Shown here: piece by piece, positions 39,402 to 47,129 of the stretch | Numbering within the stretch: the first letter of the stretch is position 1 | How the letters are laid out: every line of letters begins with the position of its first letter | Source of the DNA: Aurantibacillus circumpalustris | GTDB taxonomy: Bacteria > Bacteroidota > Bacteroidia > B-17B0 > Aurantibacillaceae | Length of the DNA stretch: 64,000 nt | Direction of reading: 5' to 3' | Assembly (NCBI RefSeq): GCF_029625215.1 | Contig: NZ_CP121197.1 | Coordinates: 4,092,001 to 4,156,000 of the forward strand | Translations under genes and position numbers: made by a program | Notes under the pieces: generated by a model | What the model saw: the letters and a program-made list of their open reading frames with translations, nothing else | What the model was told of the DNA's origin: nothing | The model's database searches: none

Positions 39402-39908
39402 TTATAGTTCAGAGTTTATTTTTTGTTTACCCTTCTTTAGGGTTTTTTTATAATTGAAAAAAAGATCGTTAGAAGGTAAGACCTTTAAATTATCGGTCAA
39501 ACTGGATAGCACACTTATAAAAGTGCTTTTATCCTTTTTAGAAATTGATTTAAAAATTTCTTCGTCTAGAGCATTAAATGACTTTACTATTTCTTCTGTA
39601 CGCTTTTGTCCTTTTTTAGTAAGAGTAATAAAATGCTGTCTGCGGTCATCAGGATTTACAGCGCGTTTTACATAATCCGCTTTTATAAGATAATCGATTA
39701 CCTTAACCATGGCGGTTTTATCGATAGCCAAGTGGTTACAAATACATTGCTGATTACAACCATTGTTTTCACTTAAGAAATAAAGAATTGAAAAATAGCG
39801 CTCAATATCAAGGTCTTCGAGGCTCTTACTTATAACACCGTAATAGAATTTTGAGAGAATAAGTGCCTGCGTTCCTACAGGAATATTTTTATCAATTTGT
39901 TTTTTCAA
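39402..39908 (-). CDS. MarR family transcriptional regulator of the efflux operon
   Basis: 168 residues if translation starts at the TTG at 39908. A longer frame to an ATG at 40031 overlaps the start codon and promoter of the divergent gene and adds 41 residues with no MarR similarity. The winged-helix core reads YFSILYFLSENNGCNQQCICN, KTAMVKVIDYLIKADYVKRA and NPDDRRQHFITLTKKGQK. MarR proteins typically repress an adjacent efflux operon until they bind a toxic ligand; being first in the operon fits this. Three cysteines (NGCNQQCIC) in the recognition region could sense oxidation. Confidence 0.8.
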   Translation of the reverse strand: MKKQIDKNIPVGTQALILSKFYYGVISKSLEDLDIERYFSILYFLSENNGCNQQCICNHLAIDKTAMVKVIDYLIKADYVKRAVNPDDRRQHFITLTKKGQKRTEEIVKSFNALDEEIFKSISKKDKSTFISVLSSLTDNLKVLPSNDLFFNYKKTLKKGKQKINSEL

Positions 39909-40003
39909 GGATAAAGGTTTAATTGTAAAATAGTTTGTAAATGTAACTAATATGCATTCTGAGATTTCGATTTTATACCTTTTTAACTCTCGTCTTTTGT
40001 AGG

Positions 40004-40011
40004 TATATTTG
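40004..40011 (+). promoter_or_regulatory. Predicted -7 element for the TolB-like gene
   Basis: TATATTTG fits TAnnTTTG exactly and lies 18 bases before the ATG at 40030. A matching TTTG 20 bases upstream is not clear. Its position inside the longer MarR frame argues for the shorter MarR start. Confidence 0.5.
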
Positions 40012-40029
40012 CAGCTTTTATAACCAGAC

Positions 40030-41067
40030 ATGAGATTTATTCCTTTTTATTTAACACTTGTTTTTTTCAGCTCATTAGTTTCACAAAACGAAAAACACCT
40101 TAAAAACCTTACCATGCTAACACATGGTGGAGATAATGCTGAAGCCTATTTTAGTTACGATGGTAAGTTTGCTTCCTTTCAAAGCAATTATTCAAAATGG
40201 GATTTAAAGTGTGATCAGATTTTTAATCTGGATCTTAAAAAAGCAGCTCTCGATTCAAGCTACAAACCACCTATGATTAGTTCGGGTAAAGGAAGAACAA
40301 CCTGCAGTTATTTTTTAAAGGATGGTAAACATATTTTATATGCCTCAACCTTTAAAGGTGGTAATGAATGTCCACCCGCGCCTGAAACAAAAGGTAAATA
40401 CCTTTGGGCAGTTTATAAAAGCTTTGATATATATGTAGCCGATTTAAAAGGCAACATCACGCAACAACTGACAACAAGTGACGGGTATGATGCAGAAGCA
40501 ACAGTATCACCTCAAGGAGATAAGATTGTATTTACAAGCGATAGAAGCGGTGATTTAGAATTATGGACTATGGATATTGACGGTAAAAATCAAAAACAAA
40601 TTACTTTTGGCTTGGGGTATGATGGCGGTGCTTTCTTTTCTCCTGACGGGAAACGTTTGGTATTCAGAGCATCACGTCCCACTGAAGAAGCAGAAGTAAA
40701 AGAGTATAAAGAACTATTGTTACAAGGACTAGTTGCTCCAACAACAATGGAAATTTACACGTGTAATGTAGATGGAAGCGATATTAAAAAAGTTACTTCT
40801 TTGGGTAAAGCAAACTGGGCGCCTTTTTACCATCCAAGTGGTAAAAAAATAATTTTTTCAAGTAATCATCACAGTACAAAAGGTTACGATTTTCAACTGT
40901 TCATGATTAATGAAGACGGAACAGGATTAGAACAAATTACGAATCAAAGTATGTTCAATGCCTTCCCGATGTTTTCACCAGATGGTAAAAAACTCATCTT
41001 TTCTTCTAACCGCAATAATGGTGGTACACGTGACACTAATTTATTTATTGTTGATTGGGTGGAATAA
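40030..41067 (+). CDS. TolB-like PD40/WD40 beta-propeller protein
   Basis: 345 residues with a signal peptide (FYLTLVFFSSLVSQ). PD40-type repeats are visible: DAEATVSPQGDKIVFTSDRS, GGAFFSPDGKRLVFRASRP, PSGKKIIFSSN and FPMFSPDGKKLIFSSNRN, together with TMDIDGKNQKQIT and INEDGTGLEQIT. The gene is a stand-alone periplasmic propeller resembling the TolB C-terminal domain, but it lacks the TolB N-terminal domain and Tol partners nearby, so a binding or lytic-accessory role is only a guess. Confidence 0.86.
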   Translation: MRFIPFYLTLVFFSSLVSQNEKHLKNLTMLTHGGDNAEAYFSYDGKFASFQSNYSKWDLKCDQIFNLDLKKAALDSSYKPPMISSGKGRTTCSYFLKDGKHILYASTFKGGNECPPAPETKGKYLWAVYKSFDIYVADLKGNITQQLTTSDGYDAEATVSPQGDKIVFTSDRSGDLELWTMDIDGKNQKQITFGLGYDGGAFFSPDGKRLVFRASRPTEEAEVKEYKELLLQGLVAPTTMEIYTCNVDGSDIKKVTSLGKANWAPFYHPSGKKIIFSSNHHSTKGYDFQLFMINEDGTGLEQITNQSMFNAFPMFSPDGKKLIFSSNRNNGGTRDTNLFIVDWVE

Positions 41068-41523
41068 GTAAACTCATTCATAAATGCGATTCATAAAAAT
41101 GAAGGTTCGTTAATTTTGACGGGCTTTTTTTATTTATAATTTACTTTAATGTTTAATAAATGAATGGGATTTACAATAAATTACCTACTAGGGTTTCCAA
41201 TTCTTCCAAAGCATCCTAAAAGGATGCAGATTAGAAAATGCTTAAAAACAATTTAAAAGAACGTTTTCAAGCTGCCTATTTAATACTTTTGATGCAGCAA
41301 AACCCAAAATCACTTGTCTAATCAGTAAGTCCATTTAATCTGTAATCGCCTGTAACAAAAGAAACTTCGAACACGTCTCATTAAAAGAAAACAAAGAATT
41401 CGCTTTAGAAATCACATCAAAAAAGAAATAATTTCCATGACTAGGGGTTAACTCTTTTAGGGTTGTCTTAATGAAAATTTAATATCACATACAAAACCAC
41501 ACACAAACAACAAAAACATACAC
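41068..41523. other. Intergenic region, no gene seen
   Basis: 456 AT-rich bases between two same-strand genes. A small hairpin, catcctaaaaggatg near 41211-41225, and a possible T-run terminator near 41105-41130 (gaaggttcgtt ... gacgggcttttttt) are the only structures I see. No small frame with recognisable protein features is present. Confidence 0.4.
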
Positions 41524-43623
41524 ATGAAAACCAATAAATCAAAAAAAACAAGTTTATTCTACGCGCTTTGCTTCGCGTTTGCTGGCATAACGCAGGCTCA
41601 GAATTACACCTGGATGAAAGGCTCTAATACGGTTGATCAATCTGGACTTTACGGCACATTAGGCGTGCCAGCTTCAACAAACAATCCTGGATCACGCGAT
41701 GGAGCTTGCCAATGGAAAGACGCTTCAGGAAATTTCTGGCTCTTCGGCGGATATGGATATGACGCAGCTGGAAATTATGACATCCTTAATGACCTTTGGA
41801 AGTATACACTTTCAACCAATCAATGGACTTGGATTGGCGGTGACTCTATTGTTTTTCAAGACGGAGTTTACGGAACAATGGGAGTTCCCTCTTCAATAAA
41901 TAAACCCGGTTCGCGCTCTGGAGCAGTAACCTGGACAGATTTGTCTGGCAACTTATGGATGTTTGGCGGATATGCCGTGGATGCTTTTTCAAGCGATGCT
42001 GAAATGAACGATTTATGGAAATATAATATTACAACCAATCAATGGACTTGGACGAAAGGAAGTAACGCAATTTCACAATTAGCAACCTTTGGATCAATAG
42101 GTGTGGCAGCAAATAGTAATGTACCAGGATCTGCGATTGGCTGCACTTCATGGACTGACGCTTCAGGCAATTTATGGCTATTTGGAGGAATAGGAAATGA
42201 TGCGACCACCTTCGGCAACTTAAATGATTTATGGAAATACAACATTACTTCGAACCAATGGACCTGGGTAAAAGGAAGTGGTATAATTGATCAAAATGGC
42301 GTTTACGGTACAGTCTCAGTACCTTCCATCTCTAACTTACCTGGCGGCAGATTTATTGCTAACAGCTGGGCAGATGCTGCGGGAAACCTTTGGCTGTTTG
42401 GTGGCAGCGGTTTTGACGTAAGTTCATCATCTGCTGATTTCTTAAATGATCTTTGGAAATATTCTATTACTACAAACCAATGGACCTGGGTAAAAGGAAG
42501 CAATATTATTTCTCAAGGCGGGACTTATGGTACACTTGGAGTAGGAGCTCCAACTAACGTTCCAGGAGCAAGAATTGGTTCGCTATCTTGGAAACAACCT
42601 AATGGTGACTTTTATCTATTTGGCGGAATTGGTTATTATACACCTAGCAACTTTGATAATATGAATGATCTTTGGAAATATTCTTCACTAACAAATGAAT
42701 GGACATGGATAAAAGGTAGTAATAATACTGCTGTAAACGGAACTTATGGTACACAAGGTATATCGGCTCCGGCTAATACACCAGGAGCAAGAGGTTCAGG
42801 CTCTTCGTGGGTTGATAATTCAGGTAATCTCTGGTCATTTGGAGGTTCAGGGATTGACGCAACAGCTCAATCATTTGGCGAATTAAATGATTTGTGGAAG
42901 TTTTCAATATGTACTTCACCTAATTTAACAATAACTGCTCTTCAACCAACCATTTGTGCTGGTGTTACCACATCACTTAGTGTAAGTGGCGCAAATACTT
43001 ATACTTGGAACACTTTACAAAACTCAAGTGTTATTGCCGTTGCGCCCACCATTAATACTACCTATACTGTAATAGGAACCTTTACCAACACAGGATGCAG
43101 CAATTCACTATTCTTTACACAGGAGGTTTATCCTATAAAAACAATCAGTGTTACGTCTAATCGCGGCGCAAATGTCTGTAAAGGTGAATCAGGTAATTAT
43201 ACCGCAACCGGAGCAACAACATATACCTGGAGTAATGGCAACACCGGTCCTGTTGCAACCGTTTCGTTTTCAAACATAGGATTGGCTACTTATACTTGCA
43301 CATATACTGACTCAAATGGTTGTGTGAACACGTCAACGGTAAATAAAAATGTAAATGCTTGCACGAACATCGACGACACGAAAAATTCAGTGTTGTTGAC
43401 TTCTGTTTATCCAAATCCAAGCAACGGAGTATTTAATATCTCAACTCCACATTTTGAAGGAGCTCAGTTAATGATATTTAACGCAGTTGGACAAAAGGTA
43501 ATTGAGCAAACATTGGTTTCTGAAAAAACTGAAATAGAAAGCACTTTACAAAAAGGCATTTATATTTATCAGGTTATTCAAAACAACAAAAGAATAGGCA
43601 ACGGAAAACTGATTATCGAATAA
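41524..43623 (+). CDS. Kelch-repeat surface protein with T9SS sorting domain
   Basis: 699 residues. After a signal peptide (FAFAGITQAQ) come about six Kelch-like repeats of 60-65 residues, each with a GSRDGACQWKDASGNFWLFG-like strand, a LNDLWKY step and a NQWTWIKGS step. They suggest a six-bladed Kelch propeller. Two Ig/PKD-like modules follow (TICAGVTTSLSVSGANTYTW; NVCKGESGNYTATGATTYTW). The end is a T9SS type A signal (VYPNPSNGVFNIS, LQKGIYIYQVI). It is a probable surface binding protein; the ligand is unknown. A strong terminator follows. Confidence 0.88.
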   Translation: MKTNKSKKTSLFYALCFAFAGITQAQNYTWMKGSNTVDQSGLYGTLGVPASTNNPGSRDGACQWKDASGNFWLFGGYGYDAAGNYDILNDLWKYTLSTNQWTWIGGDSIVFQDGVYGTMGVPSSINKPGSRSGAVTWTDLSGNLWMFGGYAVDAFSSDAEMNDLWKYNITTNQWTWTKGSNAISQLATFGSIGVAANSNVPGSAIGCTSWTDASGNLWLFGGIGNDATTFGNLNDLWKYNITSNQWTWVKGSGIIDQNGVYGTVSVPSISNLPGGRFIANSWADAAGNLWLFGGSGFDVSSSSADFLNDLWKYSITTNQWTWVKGSNIISQGGTYGTLGVGAPTNVPGARIGSLSWKQPNGDFYLFGGIGYYTPSNFDNMNDLWKYSSLTNEWTWIKGSNNTAVNGTYGTQGISAPANTPGARGSGSSWVDNSGNLWSFGGSGIDATAQSFGELNDLWKFSICTSPNLTITALQPTICAGVTTSLSVSGANTYTWNTLQNSSVIAVAPTINTTYTVIGTFTNTGCSNSLFFTQEVYPIKTISVTSNRGANVCKGESGNYTATGATTYTWSNGNTGPVATVSFSNIGLATYTCTYTDSNGCVNTSTVNKNVNACTNIDDTKNSVLLTSVYPNPSNGVFNISTPHFEGAQLMIFNAVGQKVIEQTLVSEKTEIESTLQKGIYIYQVIQNNKRIGNGKLIIE

Positions 43624-43641
43624 ATTAAATTGATTAAAATT

Positions 43642-43673
43642 AAAAAAGCAGGTTTTTATAGCCTGCTTTTTTT
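43642..43673 (+). terminator. Rho-independent terminator after the Kelch gene
   Basis: AAAAAAGCAGG, loop TTTTTATAG, CCTGCTTTTTTT forms an 11-base-pair stem ending in a T run, and the symmetric A run could also serve the convergent doxX gene. Confidence 0.88.
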
Positions 43674-43723
43674 ATGGAAGAAAGATTCTATAAAAATGAG
43701 TCACAAAAATTTGTTTACCGAAA

Positions 43724-44155
43724 TTATGTTGTCGCAAGATTCTGAACTGACGCTTTTGCATTCATTTTCAGATTAAAAAAATAAGAAGCAGTCAATAAAA
43801 TCAAAAATACTAGTGGTGCAGCAAAAGGGGTGCTAGTTGCCACATGCGTCCATACAGCACCAATCAATACAAAAGTAAATCCGGCATAAGCCCATTCTTT
43901 TAATTTAGGAAACCAAGGATTTACGAGAGCGATAGCCCCAAGTAATTTAGCCAAGCCAAGAATAGTGACAAAATAAACAGGGTAACCTGCTTTACTAAAA
44001 TTCTCCATTAACTCAGGCGCTTTGGTGAGATACATAAAACTGCTCATTAAAAATCCCAATGCTACAAGACCAGTTATGGTCCAATAGATGATTTTAGTTA
44101 CTTTGTTTGATTTACTGTTGGTTGCAGCATTTAGTGCATTAATTTCTGTTTTCAT
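43724..44155 (-). CDS. DoxX-like membrane protein
   Basis: 143 residues with four membrane helices (KIIYWTITGLVALGFLMSSF; VTILGLAKLLGAIALV; WAYAGFTFVLIGAVW; APLVFLILLTASYFF) in the DoxX/DUF417-like arrangement. Members are thought to be quinone or redox related, but their role is uncertain. It is divergent from an HxlR regulator, and a perfect palindrome lies between the two starts, so it is probably a target of that regulator in oxidative or electrophile stress. Confidence 0.85.
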   Translation of the reverse strand: MKTEINALNAATNSKSNKVTKIIYWTITGLVALGFLMSSFMYLTKAPELMENFSKAGYPVYFVTILGLAKLLGAIALVNPWFPKLKEWAYAGFTFVLIGAVWTHVATSTPFAAPLVFLILLTASYFFNLKMNAKASVQNLATT

Positions 44156-44171
44156 ATGTTTTAATTTTGGA

Positions 44172-44179
44172 CAAAGCTA
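44172..44179 (-). promoter_or_regulatory. Predicted -7 element of doxX
   Basis: TAGCTTTG on the minus strand matches TAnnTTTG exactly, 16 bases before the doxX start at 44155. The palindrome at 44214-44233 lies just upstream of the expected -33 position. Confidence 0.5.
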
Positions 44180-44213
44180 CAGCATCTGATTCCTTAATTA
44201 GACCTACTATACT

Positions 44214-44233
44214 AAAGGATACCGGTATCCTTT
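44214..44233. promoter_or_regulatory. Perfect 20-base palindrome, probable HxlR operator
   Basis: AAAGGATACCGGTATCCTTT reads the same on both strands, in the 129-base gap between divergent doxX and hxlR. An additional half-site GATACC occurs at 44253-44258, closer to hxlR. HxlR/DUF24 regulators bind dimeric palindromes in just this kind of gap. Confidence 0.7.
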
Positions 44234-44268
44234 TGGAAACCACTATTAAAAAGATACCAAGTTTAGTG

Positions 44269-44276
44269 TATATTTG
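44269..44276 (+). promoter_or_regulatory. Predicted -7 element of hxlR
   Basis: TATATTTG matches TAnnTTTG exactly and ends only eight bases before the ATG at 44285, so the transcript would have almost no leader. Confidence 0.55.
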
Positions 44277-44284
44277 TAAAAGAA

Positions 44285-44677
44285 ATGGAAACACACGATA
44301 AACGAAAATGTCCACAACATTTATCTTCGGAACAATGTTCACGCATGTTACTGCCTGTGAACGATGCCCTTGATATTTTACACGGCAAATGGAAAATACC
44401 TATTATCATCTCCTTAACATTTGGAAAAAAACGATTTAAACAAATTCAAAGGGAGTTACCTGGCATTACGCCGAAAATGCTTTCTAAAGAATTAAAAGAA
44501 TTGGAGATAAATCAACTGGCGGAAAGACACGTATACGATACAGTTCCTGTTAGTGTAGAATACGAATTAACGCCATATGGTAAAACATTAAGGCCTTTAA
44601 TTGGAGAATTGCATGAATGGGGCGCAAAACATCGCAAAAAAATTATTTCGGGAAGTAAGAAAGTGCAGAAAAAATGA
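44285..44677 (+). CDS. HxlR/DUF24 family redox-responsive regulator
   Basis: 130 residues with the HxlR winged helix: ALDILHGKWKIPIIISLTFG, then FKQIQRELPGITPKMLSKEL and SVEYELTPYGKTLRPLIGEL. Cys9 and Cys18 (KRKCPQHLSSEQCSRML) lie before the HTH; in family members such as HypR and YodB the N-terminal cysteine senses electrophiles or disulfide stress. Its stop overlaps the flavin oxidoreductase start. It probably controls that gene, dsbA and doxX through the palindrome upstream. Confidence 0.88.
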   Translation: METHDKRKCPQHLSSEQCSRMLLPVNDALDILHGKWKIPIIISLTFGKKRFKQIQRELPGITPKMLSKELKELEINQLAERHVYDTVPVSVEYELTPYGKTLRPLIGELHEWGAKHRKKIISGSKKVQKK

Positions 44678-45708
44678 TGACAAAACTTAAATTAGGAATA
44701 CTCGATCAATCAATAGTACATTACGGAAAGACTGCTAAAAATGCCTTAGACGAAACCATAGCAACCGTGAAGCTTGCAGAAGAATTAGGGTACAGTCGTT
44801 TTTGGGTTTCAGAACATCACAATTCTACTTTTATTGCAGGATCGGCACCAGAAATTTTAATGGTTAAATTGGCTTCTGAAACCAAACACATTCGTATTGG
44901 TTCTGGTGGCGTGATGCTGCCAAATCACAGCACTTTAAAAGTAGCCGAAAATTTTCGTCTACTAGAAACGCTTTTTCCTGGAAGAATAGATTTAGGAATG
45001 GGTCGTGCTCCAGGCGGAGATAAAATTAGTGCTTCTCTTCTAAATCCTTCCAATACTTTTAGTGAAGAAAGTTATTTAAAACAGTTAGATAATTTGCAAC
45101 GATTTTTTAGCGACTCTGCTGCAACGTTATACGGTCCCTTAATTGCAGTTCCAAAAGCAGAAACCACTCCTGAACAATGGATTTTAAGTTCGAGTGGTGG
45201 CAGCGCAGCCATCGCAGCTAAGTTTGGACTAGGATTAGCAGTAGCCCGTTTTATTAATGGTTTTGCAGCTCCTGAAATTGCCGCCAATTACCGCAAAAAT
45301 TTCAAACCATCTAAACACCTCACTGAACCAAAAGTACTTCTCGCTATTTCTGTATTGTGTGCAGATACCGAAGAAAAGTCTCTTCAAATGCGCAAATACA
45401 TTGATTATGTTTTACTGCAATTCGAACGTGGAAAATTTGATGGTTTTGGAACGCCAGATGAAATTGCTAAACATAGTTTTTCGATGGAAGAATTAGAAAG
45501 AATAAAAAATCATAAAGGACGTATTGTATCAGGAACTAAAGAACAAGTAAAAGATCAACTACTTAAATTAGCAGATGAATTTAAGGTGGATGAGATTATG
45601 GTAACTGTAATGGCTAACAATTCTCAAGACCGCAAACGTTCTTTTGAATTATTAGCAGATGCTTTTGATTTAGCAAAACAAAATTTAGCTCACACTGAAA
45701 AAGCGTAA
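44674..45708 (+). CDS. LLM-class flavin-dependent oxidoreductase
   Basis: 344 residues resembling luciferase-like monooxygenases: KLGILDQSIVHYGKTAKNAL, SRFWVSEHHNSTFIAGSAPE, LPNHSTLKVAENFRLLETLF, RIDLGMGRAPGGD, and a C-terminal GTKEQVKDQLLKLADEF. Such TIM-barrel enzymes use reduced flavin to oxidise small substrates, which are unknown here. The start overlaps the hxlR stop by four bases (ATGA), or by one base if the second ATG at 44677 is used. It belongs to an operon with hxlR and dsbA. Confidence 0.9.
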   Translation: MMTKLKLGILDQSIVHYGKTAKNALDETIATVKLAEELGYSRFWVSEHHNSTFIAGSAPEILMVKLASETKHIRIGSGGVMLPNHSTLKVAENFRLLETLFPGRIDLGMGRAPGGDKISASLLNPSNTFSEESYLKQLDNLQRFFSDSAATLYGPLIAVPKAETTPEQWILSSSGGSAAIAAKFGLGLAVARFINGFAAPEIAANYRKNFKPSKHLTEPKVLLAISVLCADTEEKSLQMRKYIDYVLLQFERGKFDGFGTPDEIAKHSFSMEELERIKNHKGRIVSGTKEQVKDQLLKLADEFKVDEIMVTVMANNSQDRKRSFELLADAFDLAKQNLAHTEKA

Positions 45709-45718
45709 ACATTAAAAC

Positions 45719-46543
45719 ATGAAACCAAAAAAGCGATCTACCCCACTCTTCTGTATCCTTTTCATAGGTTTTTTTTTAAGTAGTGTAGATAGCTTCTCAC
45801 AAAAAAAGAATAACACAGTTTTAAAAAAGGAAAAAATGAAAGTAGAAATCTGGTCTGACGTAATGTGTCCATTTTGTTATATAGGCAAACGTAAATTTGA
45901 AGCGGCACTTAATGAGTTTGACAATAAAGAAAATATAGAGATAGTTTGGAAAAGTTTCCAATTAAATTCAGAACTTAAAACTGATCCTAGTAAAAATACA
46001 GTGCAGCATTTAGCAGAAACTAAAGGCTGGACAATGGAATATACACGCAATACTATTAAGTATGTAACTGACATGGCAAGTTCGGTTGGCTTAAACTATA
46101 ATTTTGATAAGGCTGTTGTTGCCAATTCGTTTGACGCACACCGTTTTATTCAATACGCCAAGACAAAAAACAAAGGCGACGCTGCTGAAGAGGCTTTATT
46201 CAAAGCATACTTCACAGAAGGTAAAAACACCGCAGACCACGCGGTGCTCATTCAGCTAGGAACGGAAATTGGTTTGGATGGCGATGCTATAAAAACAATT
46301 CTTAAAGGAACAGACTTTTCTGAAGAAGTAAAAAAAGACATTGCTGAGTCACAACAAATTGGTGTGAACGGCGTTCCCTTTTTTGTGGTTGACCGTAAAT
46401 ATGCCGTATCGGGAGCACAGGATTCAAAAGTGTTTTTAGAAACCTTGACCAAAGCGTGGAAAGAACATGCAAAGTCTAATCCGAATGCAATTAAGAAATC
46501 TGCTGACGGAACGGTTTGCACGCCAGAAGGGGATTGTAAATAA
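45719..46543 (+). CDS. DsbA/FrnE family thiol oxidoreductase, exported
   Basis: 274 residues. A hydrophobic N-terminal segment (LFCILFIGFFLSSVDSFSQ) is followed by the FrnE-type core KVEIWSDVMCPFCYIGKRKF with active-site Cys50-Pro-Phe-Cys53, FDAHRFIQYAKTK, and a cis-Pro loop IGVNGVPFFVVDRKYAVSGA. FrnE-type proteins are usually cytoplasmic; the added signal suggests periplasmic or membrane location. An extra C-terminal pair in GTVCTPEGDC is unusual. It lies 10 bases after the flavin enzyme and shares its operon, fitting a redox-stress role. Confidence 0.88.
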   Translation: MKPKKRSTPLFCILFIGFFLSSVDSFSQKKNNTVLKKEKMKVEIWSDVMCPFCYIGKRKFEAALNEFDNKENIEIVWKSFQLNSELKTDPSKNTVQHLAETKGWTMEYTRNTIKYVTDMASSVGLNYNFDKAVVANSFDAHRFIQYAKTKNKGDAAEEALFKAYFTEGKNTADHAVLIQLGTEIGLDGDAIKTILKGTDFSEEVKKDIAESQQIGVNGVPFFVVDRKYAVSGAQDSKVFLETLTKAWKEHAKSNPNAIKKSADGTVCTPEGDCK

Positions 46544-46584
46544 AATAACGAAGATTCTCCATTAAGTACATAAAGAAATGGAAC

Positions 46585-46617
46585 AAAAAAAAGCGCTAAT
46601 TTCTTAGCGCTTTTTTT
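46585..46617. terminator. Bidirectional terminator between dsbA and the HU gene
   Basis: AAAAAAAAGCGCTAA, a short loop, TTAGCGCTTTTTTT forms a strong stem with A and T runs on both sides, placed between convergent genes. Confidence 0.9.
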
Positions 46618-46639
46618 ATAAAATTTTCTATGCAGAAAA

Positions 46640-46921
46640 TTATTTTCCTTTATTTACAGCAGTTGCTAAATCAGCACCAGCTTTAAATTTTACTACTTTT
46701 TTAGCAGCAATTTTAATCGCTTTTCCTGTTTGAGGATTACGACCCATACGTGCAGCACGTTTTGCTACTGAGAAAGCACCAAAACCTACTAAACCAACAC
46801 GATCACCTTTTTTTAAAGATTTTTCGATCGCTGCGATTGTTGCAGCTAATGCACGACCTGCGTCAGCTTTTGTAAGCTTTGAACCAGATGCGATAGCATC
46901 AACTAATTCTTCTTTGTTCAT
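46640..46921 (-). CDS. HU family DNA-binding protein
   Basis: 93 residues starting at the ATG at 46921 ([20 protein letters not shown]); an upstream in-frame start at 46960 would add 13 unrelated residues. [40 protein letters not shown] is the classical HU/IHF beta-arm and C-terminal signature. It is a small abundant nucleoid protein that bends DNA. Which HU paralogue it is cannot be told. Confidence 0.95.
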   Translation of the reverse strand: MNKEELVDAIASGSKLTKADAGRALAATIAAIEKSLKKGDRVGLVGFGAFSVAKRAARMGRNPQTGKAIKIAAKKVVKFKAGADLATAVNKGK

Positions 46922-47129
46922 TTTTTTATTTTTTAAGGTTAAACAATTATTGTGCTGCAAACATAAGCTGCCTTAACGTGTTAAACAAGACCTATGCCAA
47001 AAAAAAGTCCTGTTTTGTTGATAACCCCTCACTTTTTTAATAAATAATTCGTTTTCGGTCTGTCTACAGAAGGTTTCAAGGGGAAACCCTGTTTTAAAAA
47101 TTAAAAGCTGAGTTCTAAAGAAACATTTT

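Noticed and set aside
41600-42910. Regular repeats of about 190-220 bases
   Set aside because: They are Kelch protein repeats in a long open frame.
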